The notes beneath the pieces are model-generated. The model was not told the origin of the DNA. It worked only from the letters and a program-made list of their open reading frames with translations, and searched no databases. Below, in pieces: positions 43,602 through 52,989 of a stretch of 64,000 nucleotides of DNA (positions within the stretch are counted from its first letter, which is position 1; every line of letters starts with the position of its first letter). The DNA comes from Bog-473 sp963763575. GTDB lineage: Bacteria > Actinomycetota > Acidimicrobiia > Acidimicrobiales > RAAP-2. Location: positions 62,001 to 126,000 of the forward strand of contig CAVXPD010000019.1 of NCBI GenBank assembly GCA_963763575.1, read 5' to 3'. Both the position numbers and the translations under genes were made by a program.

Positions 43602-44644
43602 CGTCGGCCCTACCCATAATGACCATCGAGAGGGTGGCTGTTATGACAGGACATACTCCAGACCGACGTGGGGCCAGGATCCTGAGGATTGGGACATCAG
43701 TAGGGCTATCCCAGTTCGCCACACCGGTTCAGGGCGAGGTGACACGGGGTTGCCACTTGGGTCAGGAATGCCAGATCCGCCGGCCGAGACGGCGGCGGCG
43801 CCGCCGACGGCCCGGGCGCTGCCACGACCGGAACCGGCGCGTCGCCCGTCGACCGAGGTTGGAGAAAGGACCTCGGCGGGGCGAGAACATTTATGTGCGC
43901 CTGAATCATCAACGCCGCCCGAGCGCCGGATGCGCAGGGGGGCTCCGCGGCGCCGGCGCGGCCGCCGAACAGGCGCCGGCATGGCGTCAGCGCCCCTCCC
44001 ACCCGTGCGGGGGGCCACCGAGCACCGGGGGATGGCACCTGGCCCCAGGGGCGGGATCGAGAGCGCCTCCCCACGGTACGGACGGAGGACTCCACCCCTT
44101 CTTCGACCGGTTGCCGTGCGCATCGGGGCCACCGGAAGCCGGTTCCCCTCCCTGCGCCACCCGTTCAGAGGCGTTCTTGGCCGGTTCGACCGCCCGGAAT
44201 CCCCGGGGGAGTGCCGCCAGCCCATAGGGCCGAGGGTGGACGACACCGGGTCCACCGGGCCAGACAAGTCCGTCCTTGCCCTTGCGTGACTAACGCAGTG
44301 CTCCCGGGAGGCTTCAATGTGTCTCGCGTGCCGATGGATCAGCGCTCGAGACGTCTTCGGCTATCTCGGAGAAGGCCGATGACGATGGCACTGTGCCCTA
44401 ACGACCAAAACGGGCTCTGTTGCATTTCGTAGGTGCCAGCGCCCCGTCCAGCGGGGCGCCTCGCCGCAATGCGCCCGCAGCGGGTTCTCCACTAAGACCA
44501 CCAAGCGCCAACAGCAACCAGCCTCGGCGATGAACTCGCGTGTCGTCGGATCGATCGCGGTTGACGATCTTGTGCCGGTCTGGTACTTCTACACCGAGCG
44601 ACGTAATCGGCGGATGTCGCCGTGTCCGCTGGAGGGGGAGAGCG
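43602..44644. other. GC-rich stretch, no gene recognised
   Basis: About 1 kb lies between the sigma gene and the NHL protein gene. Frames are open on both strands over 43640-44280 but are Arg/Pro/Gly-rich with no domain or ribosome site, as expected by chance at this GC. The end contains a hairpin (44439-44459) and GGGCTCTGTTGCA at 44413. Confidence 0.4.
44439..44459. terminator. 8-bp GC hairpin
   Basis: GCGCCCCG and CGGGGCGC form a perfect stem around TCCAG. No T run follows and no gene clearly ends just before it, so a terminator role is only possible; it could also be part of an old element end. Confidence 0.3.
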
Positions 44645-47062
44645 ATGCGGTTGCGCAAGAGGCCCACGTTGATGATCGCTGTTGCCACCGTTGGCGCACT
44701 CTTTGGGGGGATGCTCGGGGTGGCCACTGGATCCGTGGCATCGGCCAGCGTGACGAGCGGCATCACAGTGGTGGACGGACTCAACCTGCCCACTGGCGTG
44801 TTCGTCGACAGCGCCGGCAACGTCTATGTCGCTAACGCAGCCAGCGGCGACGTGGTCGAAGTGACGAAGACCGGACCTTCCGGTGGTTCCATCGTCGCGG
44901 GCGGCAATGGTGAGGGCTCCGCGGCCAACCAACTCGATTTCCCCGGGGGTGTGTCCGTCGACAGCGCCAGCGACGTCTACGTTGTGGACGCCTTCAATTC
45001 TCGGGTGCAGAAGTGGACCCCAGGCGCCACGTCGGGAGTGACGGTGGCCGGCGGAAACGGCTCCGGCGCAGCGGCGAACCAACTGTCAATTGCAGTCGGC
45101 ATATTCGTGGACAGCGCCGGCGATGTCTACATCGCGGACACCTTGAACAACCGGGTGCAGGAGTGGGCTCCGGGCGCCACGTCCGGCGTCACGGTGGCCG
45201 GCGGGAACGGCGCCGGCGCAGCGGCCAACCAACTCAATGAGCCGAACGGTGTCTACGTCGACAACGCCGGCAACGTGTACGTGGCAGACACCGATAACAA
45301 CCGGGTCCAGGAATGGGCGCCCGGCGCCACGTCGGGGGTGACGGTGGCTGGTGGCAACGGCAGCGGCTCGGCTGACAACCAATTCTCGAACCCGCTAGAT
45401 GTGTTCGTCGACGGTGCAGGCGACGTGTACGTCGCCGACGCTGGTAACGACCGGGTCCAGGAGTGGGCACCGGGCGCCACATCGGGCGTGACGGTGGCCG
45501 GCGGGAACGGCGCAGGCTCGGCTGACAACCAACTCGCGAACCCGGGCTCCGTGTACGTGGACGGTTCTGGCGACGTCTACGTCACCGACCAAGCAAATAA
45601 TCGGGTGCAGGAATGGGAGCCGGGGCCAAACGGGGCACCGTTGACCAGTGTCGATCCGCAGAGCCAGACCGTCTTTGCGGGTGCAGACGTGACCTTCACC
45701 GCGGGGGCGATCGGCAAGCCGCTCCCGAGCGTGCAGTGGGAGCAGTCCGTCGACGGGGGAAGGACCTGGAGCGACATCGCGGGGGCAACGTCGGCCGACT
45801 ACAGCATCACGAACGTGCCGCTCTTGGATTTCGGCTTCGAATTCCGGGCCGTGTTCACCAACAGTGCCGGCTCGGACACAACCGATCCGGCGACGCTCCT
45901 AGTCAACTCTCCGGCGCCAACGGTCACCCTCCAGCCGAACAGCCAGGCCGTCTTCGAAGGCCAGTCGGTGATCTTCACCGCTGCCGCGAACGGCAATCCG
46001 GCGCCGACCGTGCAGTGGCAGCAGTCCAGCGACGGGGGAACGACCTGGACCGACATCTCGGGGGCGACGTCGGGCACCTACAGCATCACCGACGTGCCGC
46101 TCTCGGACAACGGCTTCGAGTTCGAGGCCGTGTTCACGAATAGCGCCGGCACCGCCACGACCAATCCGGCCACTCTGACCGTCAACCCGGCGGTGGCGCC
46201 GACGGTCACGACCCAGCCGACCAGTCAGAGCGTCCCGTTCGGCACGGGCGTGACGTTCTCCGCTGCCGCGAACGGTGAGCCTTCTCCGAGCGTGCAGTGG
46301 CAGCTGTCCACGAACGGGGGAACGACCTGGACCGATATCTCCGGCGCCACCTCGGACACCTACACCATCTTCGCTGTACCCGCCTCGGACAACAGGAACC
46401 AGTTCCGCGCCGTGTTCACCAATAGCGCCGGCACCGCCACGACGAACCCGGCCACGCTCAGCGTCACCGCCCCGCCGCCCACCACCAGCATGTTGCTCCC
46501 CGCGACCGGCGCCACGGTCAGCGGCGACACCTGGGTCGACGCCAGGGCCTCGGCTCAGGCCGGCCTCGCCTCGGTGCGCTTCGAGGTGAGCGGGGGCTCG
46601 GTGAGCGACCAGGTGGTCAGCGCTTCGACCGACACGACGTTCGGGTGGCTCGGGGCCTGGGACACGACCGACGTGGCCAACGGCACCTACACGGTCCAAA
46701 GCGTGGCGACCGACTCCTTGGGCCAGTCGACGACCAGCGCCCCGGTCAGCGTGACCGTGGACAACCAACCGCTGGCGACCACGGTCCTCGTCCCGACCAA
46801 CGGGGCCACCTTGAGTGGCTCATCCACGGCCCTCGACGCCATCGCCTCGGGGACGAGCGACATCACCGGGGTCCAGTTCGTCATCAACGGTGTGTCCAAC
46901 TCCTACGAGGCGAGTGGGCCCGCCGTCGCGACCATCTACGGCTGGATCGCCAGCTGGAGCCTGAGCGGTGTCCCCGCCGGGAGCTACACGATCGAGAGCG
47001 TCGCCACCGAGTCGGGCGGGGGGACGGCGACGAGCGCACCGATCACGGTCACGGTGAGCTGA
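44645..47062 (+). CDS. Secreted NHL-propeller / Ig-repeat protein
   Basis: The 805-residue protein has a signal peptide at 1-35. Six NHL-type repeats (GVFVDSAGNVYVANAxNNRVQEW with GATSGVTVAGGNG spacers, about 40-345) form a propeller. Three Ig-like domains of about 92 residues follow (VTLQPNSQAVFEGQSVIFTA, then WTDISGATSGTYSITDVPL), then two further Ig-like domains ending VTVS. GGAGGGGGAGAGCG directly before the ATG at 44645 sets the start. No anchor motif is seen at the end. It is probably a secreted binding protein. Confidence 0.87.
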   Translation: MRLRKRPTLMIAVATVGALFGGMLGVATGSVASASVTSGITVVDGLNLPTGVFVDSAGNVYVANAASGDVVEVTKTGPSGGSIVAGGNGEGSAANQLDFPGGVSVDSASDVYVVDAFNSRVQKWTPGATSGVTVAGGNGSGAAANQLSIAVGIFVDSAGDVYIADTLNNRVQEWAPGATSGVTVAGGNGAGAAANQLNEPNGVYVDNAGNVYVADTDNNRVQEWAPGATSGVTVAGGNGSGSADNQFSNPLDVFVDGAGDVYVADAGNDRVQEWAPGATSGVTVAGGNGAGSADNQLANPGSVYVDGSGDVYVTDQANNRVQEWEPGPNGAPLTSVDPQSQTVFAGADVTFTAGAIGKPLPSVQWEQSVDGGRTWSDIAGATSADYSITNVPLLDFGFEFRAVFTNSAGSDTTDPATLLVNSPAPTVTLQPNSQAVFEGQSVIFTAAANGNPAPTVQWQQSSDGGTTWTDISGATSGTYSITDVPLSDNGFEFEAVFTNSAGTATTNPATLTVNPAVAPTVTTQPTSQSVPFGTGVTFSAAANGEPSPSVQWQLSTNGGTTWTDISGATSDTYTIFAVPASDNRNQFRAVFTNSAGTATTNPATLSVTAPPPTTSMLLPATGATVSGDTWVDARASAQAGLASVRFEVSGGSVSDQVVSASTDTTFGWLGAWDTTDVANGTYTVQSVATDSLGQSTTSAPVSVTVDNQPLATTVLVPTNGATLSGSSTALDAIASGTSDITGVQFVINGVSNSYEASGPAVATIYGWIASWSLSGVPAGSYTIESVATESGGGTATSAPITVTVS

Positions 47063-47130
47063 GCAGCTCCTCTCGGCGCTCGCCCACCTCACGGCAGCTA
47101 CGCCAACGGGGGCGTCGAGTGGAGCGCTGC

Positions 47131-47979
47131 TCAGGCGAGACCTCGGGCTTCTTCGACCCGGTGTCTCCAAGCGATGGCCAATCCGATGACCGCCACGTAG
47201 CCAGTCAGGACCAGCCAATGAGTTAGTGCCAGCGCATTGCCGTCGAGAGACGCCAAGGACAGCGCGAGCTGGTGGTAGTTCGGCATGATGTGGGCGATGA
47301 CTTGGAGGGACCCCGGCAGTTCATTTATCGGGTTGAACAGGCCCCCGAAGTAGCCGAGGACGAACATCAGCCCGGTGACGACGGGGAACGCAGCCTCGGT
47401 CGCCACGACGAAGCCGATGAAGACGCCCAGCACGACGAACGGCAGCGAGGTGGCCCAGAGCAAGACGGTAAGTCCCACCCACGTCGGGGCAGCCAATCGG
47501 ACGCCGCCGAATCCCGCACCGACCGCTTCGACCAAGACGATCACCGGGAGCACCACAAGCATGCCCGCGACGATCTTCGTGGCGACATACGACCAGGCCG
47601 GAAGCGGGGTGATCCGTAGCTGCCGGGCCCACCCGGAGGCTCGTTCCATGGAAAGTCGGGTGCCGCCTGCGTTGAGGGCGGCCACCAACGCCCCGAAGGA
47701 ACACATCGAAACCATGAGATAGACCCGCCACGGCACTGTGCCGTCGACCACCTTGCCTGCTGCGTTGTCGCCGAGGAACAGGATGTAGAAAATCACCGGG
47801 AAGCCCACGGTGATGGCAAGGAACTTCCAGCTCCGCACGAGGCGTCCCACCTCGAACCGGCCGAAGGCAAGGAGCGGCGTCAGGCGGCTGCGGCCGCGTT
47901 GTCCTTGAGTGGTGTCCGCGGCACTGCACACGCTCGGATGATCCGGCGTTATCGCGGGAGCGATCGAGAGGTCCGTCAC
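47131..47979 (-). CDS. ABC-2 type transporter permease
   Basis: The 282-residue protein has six hydrophobic segments (for example SWKFLAITVGFPVIFYILFL near 50 and FPVVTGLMFVLGYFGGLFNP near 200). Its start overlaps the ATPase stop by four bases (ATGA type), so the pair is one translational unit. It likely exports a drug, lipid or polyketide-like compound. Substrate unknown. Confidence 0.88.
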   Translation of the reverse strand: MTDLSIAPAITPDHPSVCSAADTTQGQRGRSRLTPLLAFGRFEVGRLVRSWKFLAITVGFPVIFYILFLGDNAAGKVVDGTVPWRVYLMVSMCSFGALVAALNAGGTRLSMERASGWARQLRITPLPAWSYVATKIVAGMLVVLPVIVLVEAVGAGFGGVRLAAPTWVGLTVLLWATSLPFVVLGVFIGFVVATEAAFPVVTGLMFVLGYFGGLFNPINELPGSLQVIAHIMPNYHQLALSLASLDGNALALTHWLVLTGYVAVIGLAIAWRHRVEEARGLA

Positions 47980-48974
47980 CGGTCACCTCGACCCAGAGTG
48001 CCGGTGGACGCTGCCGTCGCGGGCATGACCGCTGCGTGCGTCCCTGTGGCACCGCAGCCGGTTAGAGCCACGAAGGCCTGCTCCAGGCCGGCCCCGGTGA
48101 TCTCGAGGTCACGAAACAGAACCCTTCGGCCGACGAGGTCGCGGATGGTGGCGTCGGCATCAAGCGAGTCGATCGAGACACCTGTGCCGCAGACGTGCAC
48201 CTCGGTGACGCCCTCAAGCTCGGAAAGCTCCCCACGATCCGGCAGGTCGGTGACGAAACGGAGCCGCCGTGTCGCTACCGCAGCCTTGAGGGTGGCGCCG
48301 GGACCGTCTGCCACGACCTTGCCGTGGTTGAGCACGACCACGCGGTCGGCGATCTCGTCGGCCTCCGCCAGATGGTGCGTGGCGAAGAGCACGGTGCGGC
48401 CTTCGTTCCCGAAGTCCCGCATCATTCGCCAGAATCCCTGGCGGGATTCCACGTCCATGGCCGATGTCGGTTCGTCGAGGAACACGACCTCGGGGTCGCC
48501 TGCGATCGCGATGGCGAAACGGACCCGTTGGGCCTCGCCGCCCGAGAGGCGATCGGTCCGCCGGCGGAGGAGCGCACCGATGTCGGCACGTTCGACGATC
48601 TGGTCACGCGGCGCCGGCCGGGGGTACAGGTGGCGGACCAGGGAGAGGGCCTCGTCGACGCGGACGCCGGGAGGTAGGCCGACGCCTGAGCCGGACTGGA
48701 GCATGGCTCCGACTCGACCGTCTGCCACGGACCGGCGTGGGTCAATGCCGAGAACCTCGATGCGGCCTTCCTGCGGTCGGACGAGGCCGAGCAACGCGGA
48801 GATGGTGGTCGACTTGCCGGCCCCGTTCGGTCCGAGAAGCGCAAGCACCTCTCCTTGGGGCACGTTCAGATCCAGGTGGTCGAGAGCAATCCGGGGTCCG
48901 TAGCGGTGGGTGACACCTCGGAAGGAGGCTGCGACTGGGCGAGTCCGCGTCAGGACATCTGCAGGGGAAGACAA
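47976..48974 (-). CDS. ABC transporter ATP-binding protein
   Basis: The 332-residue ATPase shows Walker A LLGPNGAGKSTTISALL, Q-loop MLQSGSGVG, signature LSGGEAQRVRFAIA, Walker B VVFLDEPTSAMDVES and switch His ATHHLAEADEI. A C-terminal domain of about 90 residues follows, as in drug-export ABC-2 ATPases. It is the first gene of a two-gene operon with the permease. Confidence 0.93.
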   Translation of the reverse strand: MSSPADVLTRTRPVAASFRGVTHRYGPRIALDHLDLNVPQGEVLALLGPNGAGKSTTISALLGLVRPQEGRIEVLGIDPRRSVADGRVGAMLQSGSGVGLPPGVRVDEALSLVRHLYPRPAPRDQIVERADIGALLRRRTDRLSGGEAQRVRFAIAIAGDPEVVFLDEPTSAMDVESRQGFWRMMRDFGNEGRTVLFATHHLAEADEIADRVVVLNHGKVVADGPGATLKAAVATRRLRFVTDLPDRGELSELEGVTEVHVCGTGVSIDSLDADATIRDLVGRRVLFRDLEITGAGLEQAFVALTGCGATGTHAAVMPATAASTGTLGRGDR

Positions 48975-49666
48975 GAGCGTTCTCCGGTGGCCAGGCCGCG
49001 CTCGCGACGTGAGGCCAGCATGGTATCGCCAACACGGCTGCGTCCGCGGTCGGGAAACACGTATTGATCAAGAAGTAACACTTCCAACTGGCTGAAATCA
49101 CGCATGGGCGCGTTCTCGCACGTCAGCATGGTTCGAGTTCGGAGTGCCGCCGCCCACCCGTAAGGGAGATCCGGACGCGGCTTCAACGGTTCCCGAGCCC
49201 TGTCCGGTGGCGGCGCCTTTCGACGCTTCGAAGAGCGTGGAGAGCGGCCGGCGCGCTGATTGGCCTGGACGCGGTATCTGCCGTGGTGACATGGGCCTTA
49301 GATAGACCCCAAACCTGTCCGCCAGCTAAGAGGCGGCTCGCGCCCACCTAAGTTCTCGAGCCGATTCGTTCACCCGGCAACAGCGCTCAGGCCCTACCGT
49401 TGGGAGTCTCTGCAGGTTGCGCACCTGATCGCTCGAGGTCCTCCGGCTAGCCACAGCTGGCTCACACATTGCACTATTCATGGCCGCATCGTGCCGTAGA
49501 TGGACGGGCTGAACGCCCATTAGGTGGTGTCTGGGTGGCATTGAGCCGCGGCAATCCTCGCTGTCGATCTCCTCGTGGCCCCGAAGCGCATGGACTCACA
49601 GGCCCTCTGAGTCGGGCGCCCAAAATGCGGCTTCCAATCAAGTCGGTCCTAAAGCCCTCCGCGTCG
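48975..49666. other. Intergenic, no gene recognised
   Basis: About 690 bases separate the ABC operon from the LapA-like gene, both on the minus strand. Frames are short and without homology. The base composition is lower in GC around 49050-49120. It should hold the ABC operon promoter near its left end, but I cannot point to one. Confidence 0.4.
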
Positions 49667-49885
49667 CTACCTGCGCCTGTAGCGACGAGCGACTTCGGCT
49701 CCGAACCAAGCCAGTGCGCCGATGATGGCCGCCACGAGAACGAGCAACCATACGGACCAGGTGAAATACCAGCCTAGAAAATGGACACGCACCTTCTCGG
49801 TGTTCTGGACCATGAATATGATCAGTGCGACGACGCAAACGAGGGCAAAGATGACCCCGCCGCCAACACGACCCCGTTGAGGCAT
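49667..49885 (-). CDS. LapA-domain small membrane protein
   Basis: The 72-residue protein has two hydrophobic segments (GGVIFALVCVVALIIFMVQN and WSVWLLVLVAAIIGALAWFG) joined by TEKVRVHFLGWYF. This is the layout of LapA (lipopolysaccharide assembly A)-type proteins, common also in bacteria without LPS. AAAGGGGGTCGTC precedes the ATG. Confidence 0.8.
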   Translation of the reverse strand: MPQRGRVGGGVIFALVCVVALIIFMVQNTEKVRVHFLGWYFTWSVWLLVLVAAIIGALAWFGAEVARRYRRR

Positions 49886-50150
49886 GACGACCCCCTTTTG
49901 TTGGCCATCCCACCGCCGACGACAGCCTAACCGGGTGCACTACCACGCCGTCTGCTTTCCAATGCTTAGCCCGATTCGTGTGCAACACCAACGAGTCGCA
50001 GGGCCACTCATGTGACGTCCTCGTAACGGCTCTGGAAGACCCATCGGGTGCCTTCGTCCCGTGGGCGGGAAGTGTGGGAGCGCCGTCTGAGCCACTTCGC
50101 CCTAGAGTCTCAAGGTGAATCAGGTGGTTGGAACGAAAGGAGGAGATTGA

Positions 50151-50354
50151 GTGGAATCTGGACGAAAAATAGCGCTTCTGGTGATCGCCCTGGTGGCGCT
50201 CGTATTTGCAGTCTTGGAGTTTCGGAAGAAGAAGGAGTTGGCCGATTCCACGGTCGCCGACATCGAGAGCGCGCTCGACAATCTCGACCCGGTCACGCGT
50301 GCCGCCGTCGTCTCTCGCTTCGCCGCAGATGAAGCGAGACACCTGAAGGGGTGA
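50151..50354 (+). CDS. Small single-pass membrane protein
   Basis: The 67-residue protein has one N-terminal membrane helix (IALLVIALVALVFAVLEF, 7-24) and then a charged cytoplasmic helix (VADIESALDNLDPVTRAAVV). AAAGGAGGAGATT right before the GTG confirms the start. No family is recognised. Confidence 0.65.
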   Translation: MESGRKIALLVIALVALVFAVLEFRKKKELADSTVADIESALDNLDPVTRAAVVSRFAADEARHLKG

Positions 50355-50458
50355 AAGACCTTTCAAACCTTCAGGAAGCCGGCGGACGCAAATCCTGGCG
50401 CTCTGATAATCCGATGACCGCCTCCGACCCGGTGATCCGAGTCACATGAACGTCGGAG

Positions 50459-50971
50459 TCAGGCCACCTCAGTGGCGATGAACAGCGATTTGAACATCTC
50501 GTTCATTTCAGCCATTTGATAACGAGCCTGAAGTCCGCTCGGATTGGGTAGCAGCCAAAGAAGCGCTTCGCCCAGGAACTCGGCTTGGGGACCAATTGCT
50601 GCTCCGGGTCTAAGAAACGCCGTCCTGTATGCCTGTAGTCCGAGGACCGCGACGCAGCGAGGCCGTAGCAGCCCTACCTTGACCTCGAGCTGTGTTGCGC
50701 CTTCACGCAACTCGGAGACGCCGAGCTCGCTCGCCTTGGCTGTCACCCGCCCCACCAGGTTGGTGATGCCAATGCCAAGCTCAGGCAGGGTGTACTGCTC
50801 AGCGGGCGAGAGAACGGATTCGGTGAAACCACCGGCACAGAGCAACTTCCAGAACCGGTTCCCGCGCCGGGCAAAATGCAGACCGAGCTCACCAGAGAGC
50901 GTCCCAGGATTGATCCCACAAAAGAGGACGCGCAGGTTAGGCCCAACCAGATCGGCGAGAGCCTGCTCCAT
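50459..50971 (-). CDS. mug: G/U mismatch-specific DNA glycosylase Mug
   Basis: The 170-residue uracil-DNA-glycosylase-fold enzyme carries the active-site motif LFCGINPGTLSGELGLHFAR, the second motif LLPNPSGLQARYQMAEM and LGIGITNLVGRVTAKASEL. It removes uracil or ethenocytosine opposite G. The ATG at 50971 is used; the frame is open 24 bases further. It stands alone, divergent from the Clp fragment. Confidence 0.9.
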   Translation of the reverse strand: MEQALADLVGPNLRVLFCGINPGTLSGELGLHFARRGNRFWKLLCAGGFTESVLSPAEQYTLPELGIGITNLVGRVTAKASELGVSELREGATQLEVKVGLLRPRCVAVLGLQAYRTAFLRPGAAIGPQAEFLGEALLWLLPNPSGLQARYQMAEMNEMFKSLFIATEVA

Positions 50972-50973
50972 GA

Positions 50974-51190
50974 GTGAGAACGTACCGCCCCTCACCCTTC
51001 ACCCCTCGGGCCAAGAACGTTCTCGAGCTCTCCCTGTCGGGCCCTCGAGAAGAACCATGGCTACATCGGACCCGAGCACATCCCGCTCGGTCTGGGACGC
51101 GAAGAAGAAGGCGCGGCGGCGACGACGGTGCTGATCAGCCTGGTGACCGACCTGAGCGGGTGCGCCAGAAAGTCCTTTCGATCATGTCGG
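50974..51190 (+). pseudogene. ClpC/ClpA N-terminal (Clp-N) domain remnant
   Basis: Two frames hold the halves of one Clp-N repeat: PSPFTPRAKNVLELSL (from GTG 50974), then, after a shift near 51045, EKNHGYIGPEHIPLGLGREE and GAAATTVLISLVTDLSG. The second repeat and the AAA domains are absent. Stand-alone Clp-N proteins exist in actinobacteria, so this may be a recently broken one. Confidence 0.65.
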
Positions 51191-51494
51191 ACGCGGGATC
51201 GAAGCCCGAACAGAGGACCCTCTCACCGAAGCCACGCCCCAGTCGGTGCGGCTCGAGCCGTGCTGTCCGCGTTGTCGGATGAGCCTGAGCGGATCGGCCG
51301 GCTTTCTGCGGGTCGCGATTCAGTCGGATCGCGACCCGCGGAGCACATACCAGTCGAGGTCGTGTACCGCTCGCGCTGTGGGATCACCTTTCACATATTC
51401 AAAACCCACGGATCGGACTAGGTCGCAGTCCCAGGCGGCCGCTGGGGTCTTCGGTCACGCCTTGGCAGCGCGCACGTACGCTGAGAACCCCGCC
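51191..51494. other. Intergenic, no gene recognised
   Basis: About 300 bases follow the Clp-N remnant. A near-repeat (GGGTCGCGATTCAGTCGGATCGCGACCC at about 51310-51337) forms a hairpin with arms GGGTCGCGATxC/GxATCGCGACCC and could terminate either flanking unit. Confidence 0.4.
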
Positions 51495-52631
51495 TCAGCC
51501 GTCCAGGCCGAACCACCGCTCTCGCCGGAATGCGGCCCATTCCTTCTTCGAGGTGGCCATATCCTCGGACGCCTCGGTGAACGTGCCGAAGGGCGACGGT
51601 CTGGTCAAGAAGTTGGCGTCGAAGCGCGCCACCTTTGGACCGCCGAACTCGATGTAGCAGGTTGCGATGCCGCGATAGGGCGGCGGTACATCTCCGCCGC
51701 AGATCTGGTGGACCAGCACCTCTGCCAAGGTCCGAGCTTCGCCCTCGGCGATGGCACCCACGCGCGGGACCGGGGCGCTCGTGATGTCGCCGACGGCGTA
51801 GACGTTCTCGAAACGCGTGGCGAAGGTCGTGTGGTCGACCGGAATCCACCCGTCTTCGGCGAGTTCGGACTCCTCGACCACTCGTGGCGCGCGGTGCACA
51901 GGGACTCCCAAGAACAGGTCGTAGCCCGTCGTCCGCCCATCCTCGAGGCTGGCCGACTTCCTCGAGGGGTCGAGTGCCGTCACCTTGGATTGGGGCCACC
52001 AACCGATGTCCCGTTCATCGAGCGCCCGCAGGATCCCCTCGGAGGCCTCGGGTGAGATCGGAATGGGCATCGCCATCGGACTGATGACCTTGATCGTGCT
52101 GTCCGCCAGCCGTCCACGCCGATCGAGATAGCTGTGCATCATCATCGCCGTCTCGAATGGCGCCGCCGGGCACTTGAAGAAGGGCCCGAGGACCGAGATG
52201 ACGACGTCGCCGCCCGGGAAGTCCGGGAGGATCGCTCTGACCCGTTCGGCCCCGGGGACCGAGTAGTACTCCGAGCCGCCCTCGAGCAGGCCGGGCGTCG
52301 CTGCCGGGTCGACGTCGGCACCGAGCGCTACGACAAGGATGTCGGGTTCGTAGCTCCCGACGTCCGTGCTGACCTTCCGGTTGGCGGCGTCGATGGAGAG
52401 CACCCGTTCCTGCCGGAACCGGACCGCTGGCTTGTCCACCCTCGAATATGCGAGGCGGATGCCCGCGGGTTCAGCCCTTCCGAACATGACGTCCAGCTTC
52501 GAGAAGCCGAAGACGAACGAGTCGTTCTGGTCGATCAGGGTGACTTCAACGTCGCCGGGGATCTGCTCCGAAAGGGACGTCGCAAGTTCGAGTCCGGCGA
52601 ATCCCGCGCCGAGGATCAAGACAGACTTCAT
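51495..52631 (-). CDS. FAD-dependent oxidoreductase, sulfide:quinone-reductase-like
   Basis: The 378-residue protein binds FAD through VLILGAGFAGLELATSLSEQ (4-23). VVALGADVDPAATPGLLEGG, GPFFKCPAAPFETAMMM (with the family Cys) and the second dinucleotide-proximal VYAVGDITSAPVPRVGAIAE follow. The order matches sulfide:quinone oxidoreductase and flavocytochrome-c sulfide dehydrogenase relatives. Whether sulfide is the substrate is uncertain: only the one Cys (about 161) is clear. AAAGGAGGGAAG before the ATG at 52631 decides the start. Confidence 0.85.
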   Translation of the reverse strand: MKSVLILGAGFAGLELATSLSEQIPGDVEVTLIDQNDSFVFGFSKLDVMFGRAEPAGIRLAYSRVDKPAVRFRQERVLSIDAANRKVSTDVGSYEPDILVVALGADVDPAATPGLLEGGSEYYSVPGAERVRAILPDFPGGDVVISVLGPFFKCPAAPFETAMMMHSYLDRRGRLADSTIKVISPMAMPIPISPEASEGILRALDERDIGWWPQSKVTALDPSRKSASLEDGRTTGYDLFLGVPVHRAPRVVEESELAEDGWIPVDHTTFATRFENVYAVGDITSAPVPRVGAIAEGEARTLAEVLVHQICGGDVPPPYRGIATCYIEFGGPKVARFDANFLTRPSPFGTFTEASEDMATSKKEWAAFRRERWFGLDG

Positions 52632-52989
52632 CGCAACTTCCCTCCTTTCCACCCGGTCGCCCCCGGGTCTTTCGCCTGATCGTGGACGCAACTGCCCCAG
52701 TCTGACACCGCGAAGCGATGGACCATTGAAGCCGGCCCATTCGCGAGGGTCGGAGGACGCCGAATCGTCCCGTCAACCGGCGAAGGTGGTCGGGTGGTCC
52801 CGCGGCGGAGTGAAACGGGGTGAAGACGCGAGTGGCCCTCACGGCGCCGTCTGGCCTGGTCCCGGTGGCCGCGATCTCAGTGAGACGGGGAGGAACGACT
52901 CGGTTCCCGGGTTGGCGAGTGTTGCGAACTGCGTGCTCGGCGTGTTGTCGACCGTGACCGTCTTGCCCAGCTTGGTCACCACGGCGCCG
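52632..52989. other. Intergenic, no gene recognised
   Basis: This gap lies between the flavoprotein gene and the end of the alcohol dehydrogenase gene, both minus strand. It probably contains the flavoprotein promoter. No frame here carries a domain. Confidence 0.4.

Noticed and set aside
43641..44289. Overlapping open frames on both strands
   Set aside because: Arg/Pro/Gly-rich, no ribosome site, no domain; expected by chance in GC-rich DNA.
44413..44425. GGGCTCTGTTGCA as an IS6-family end
   Set aside because: Only one end of that type is visible and no transposase or partner repeat was found.
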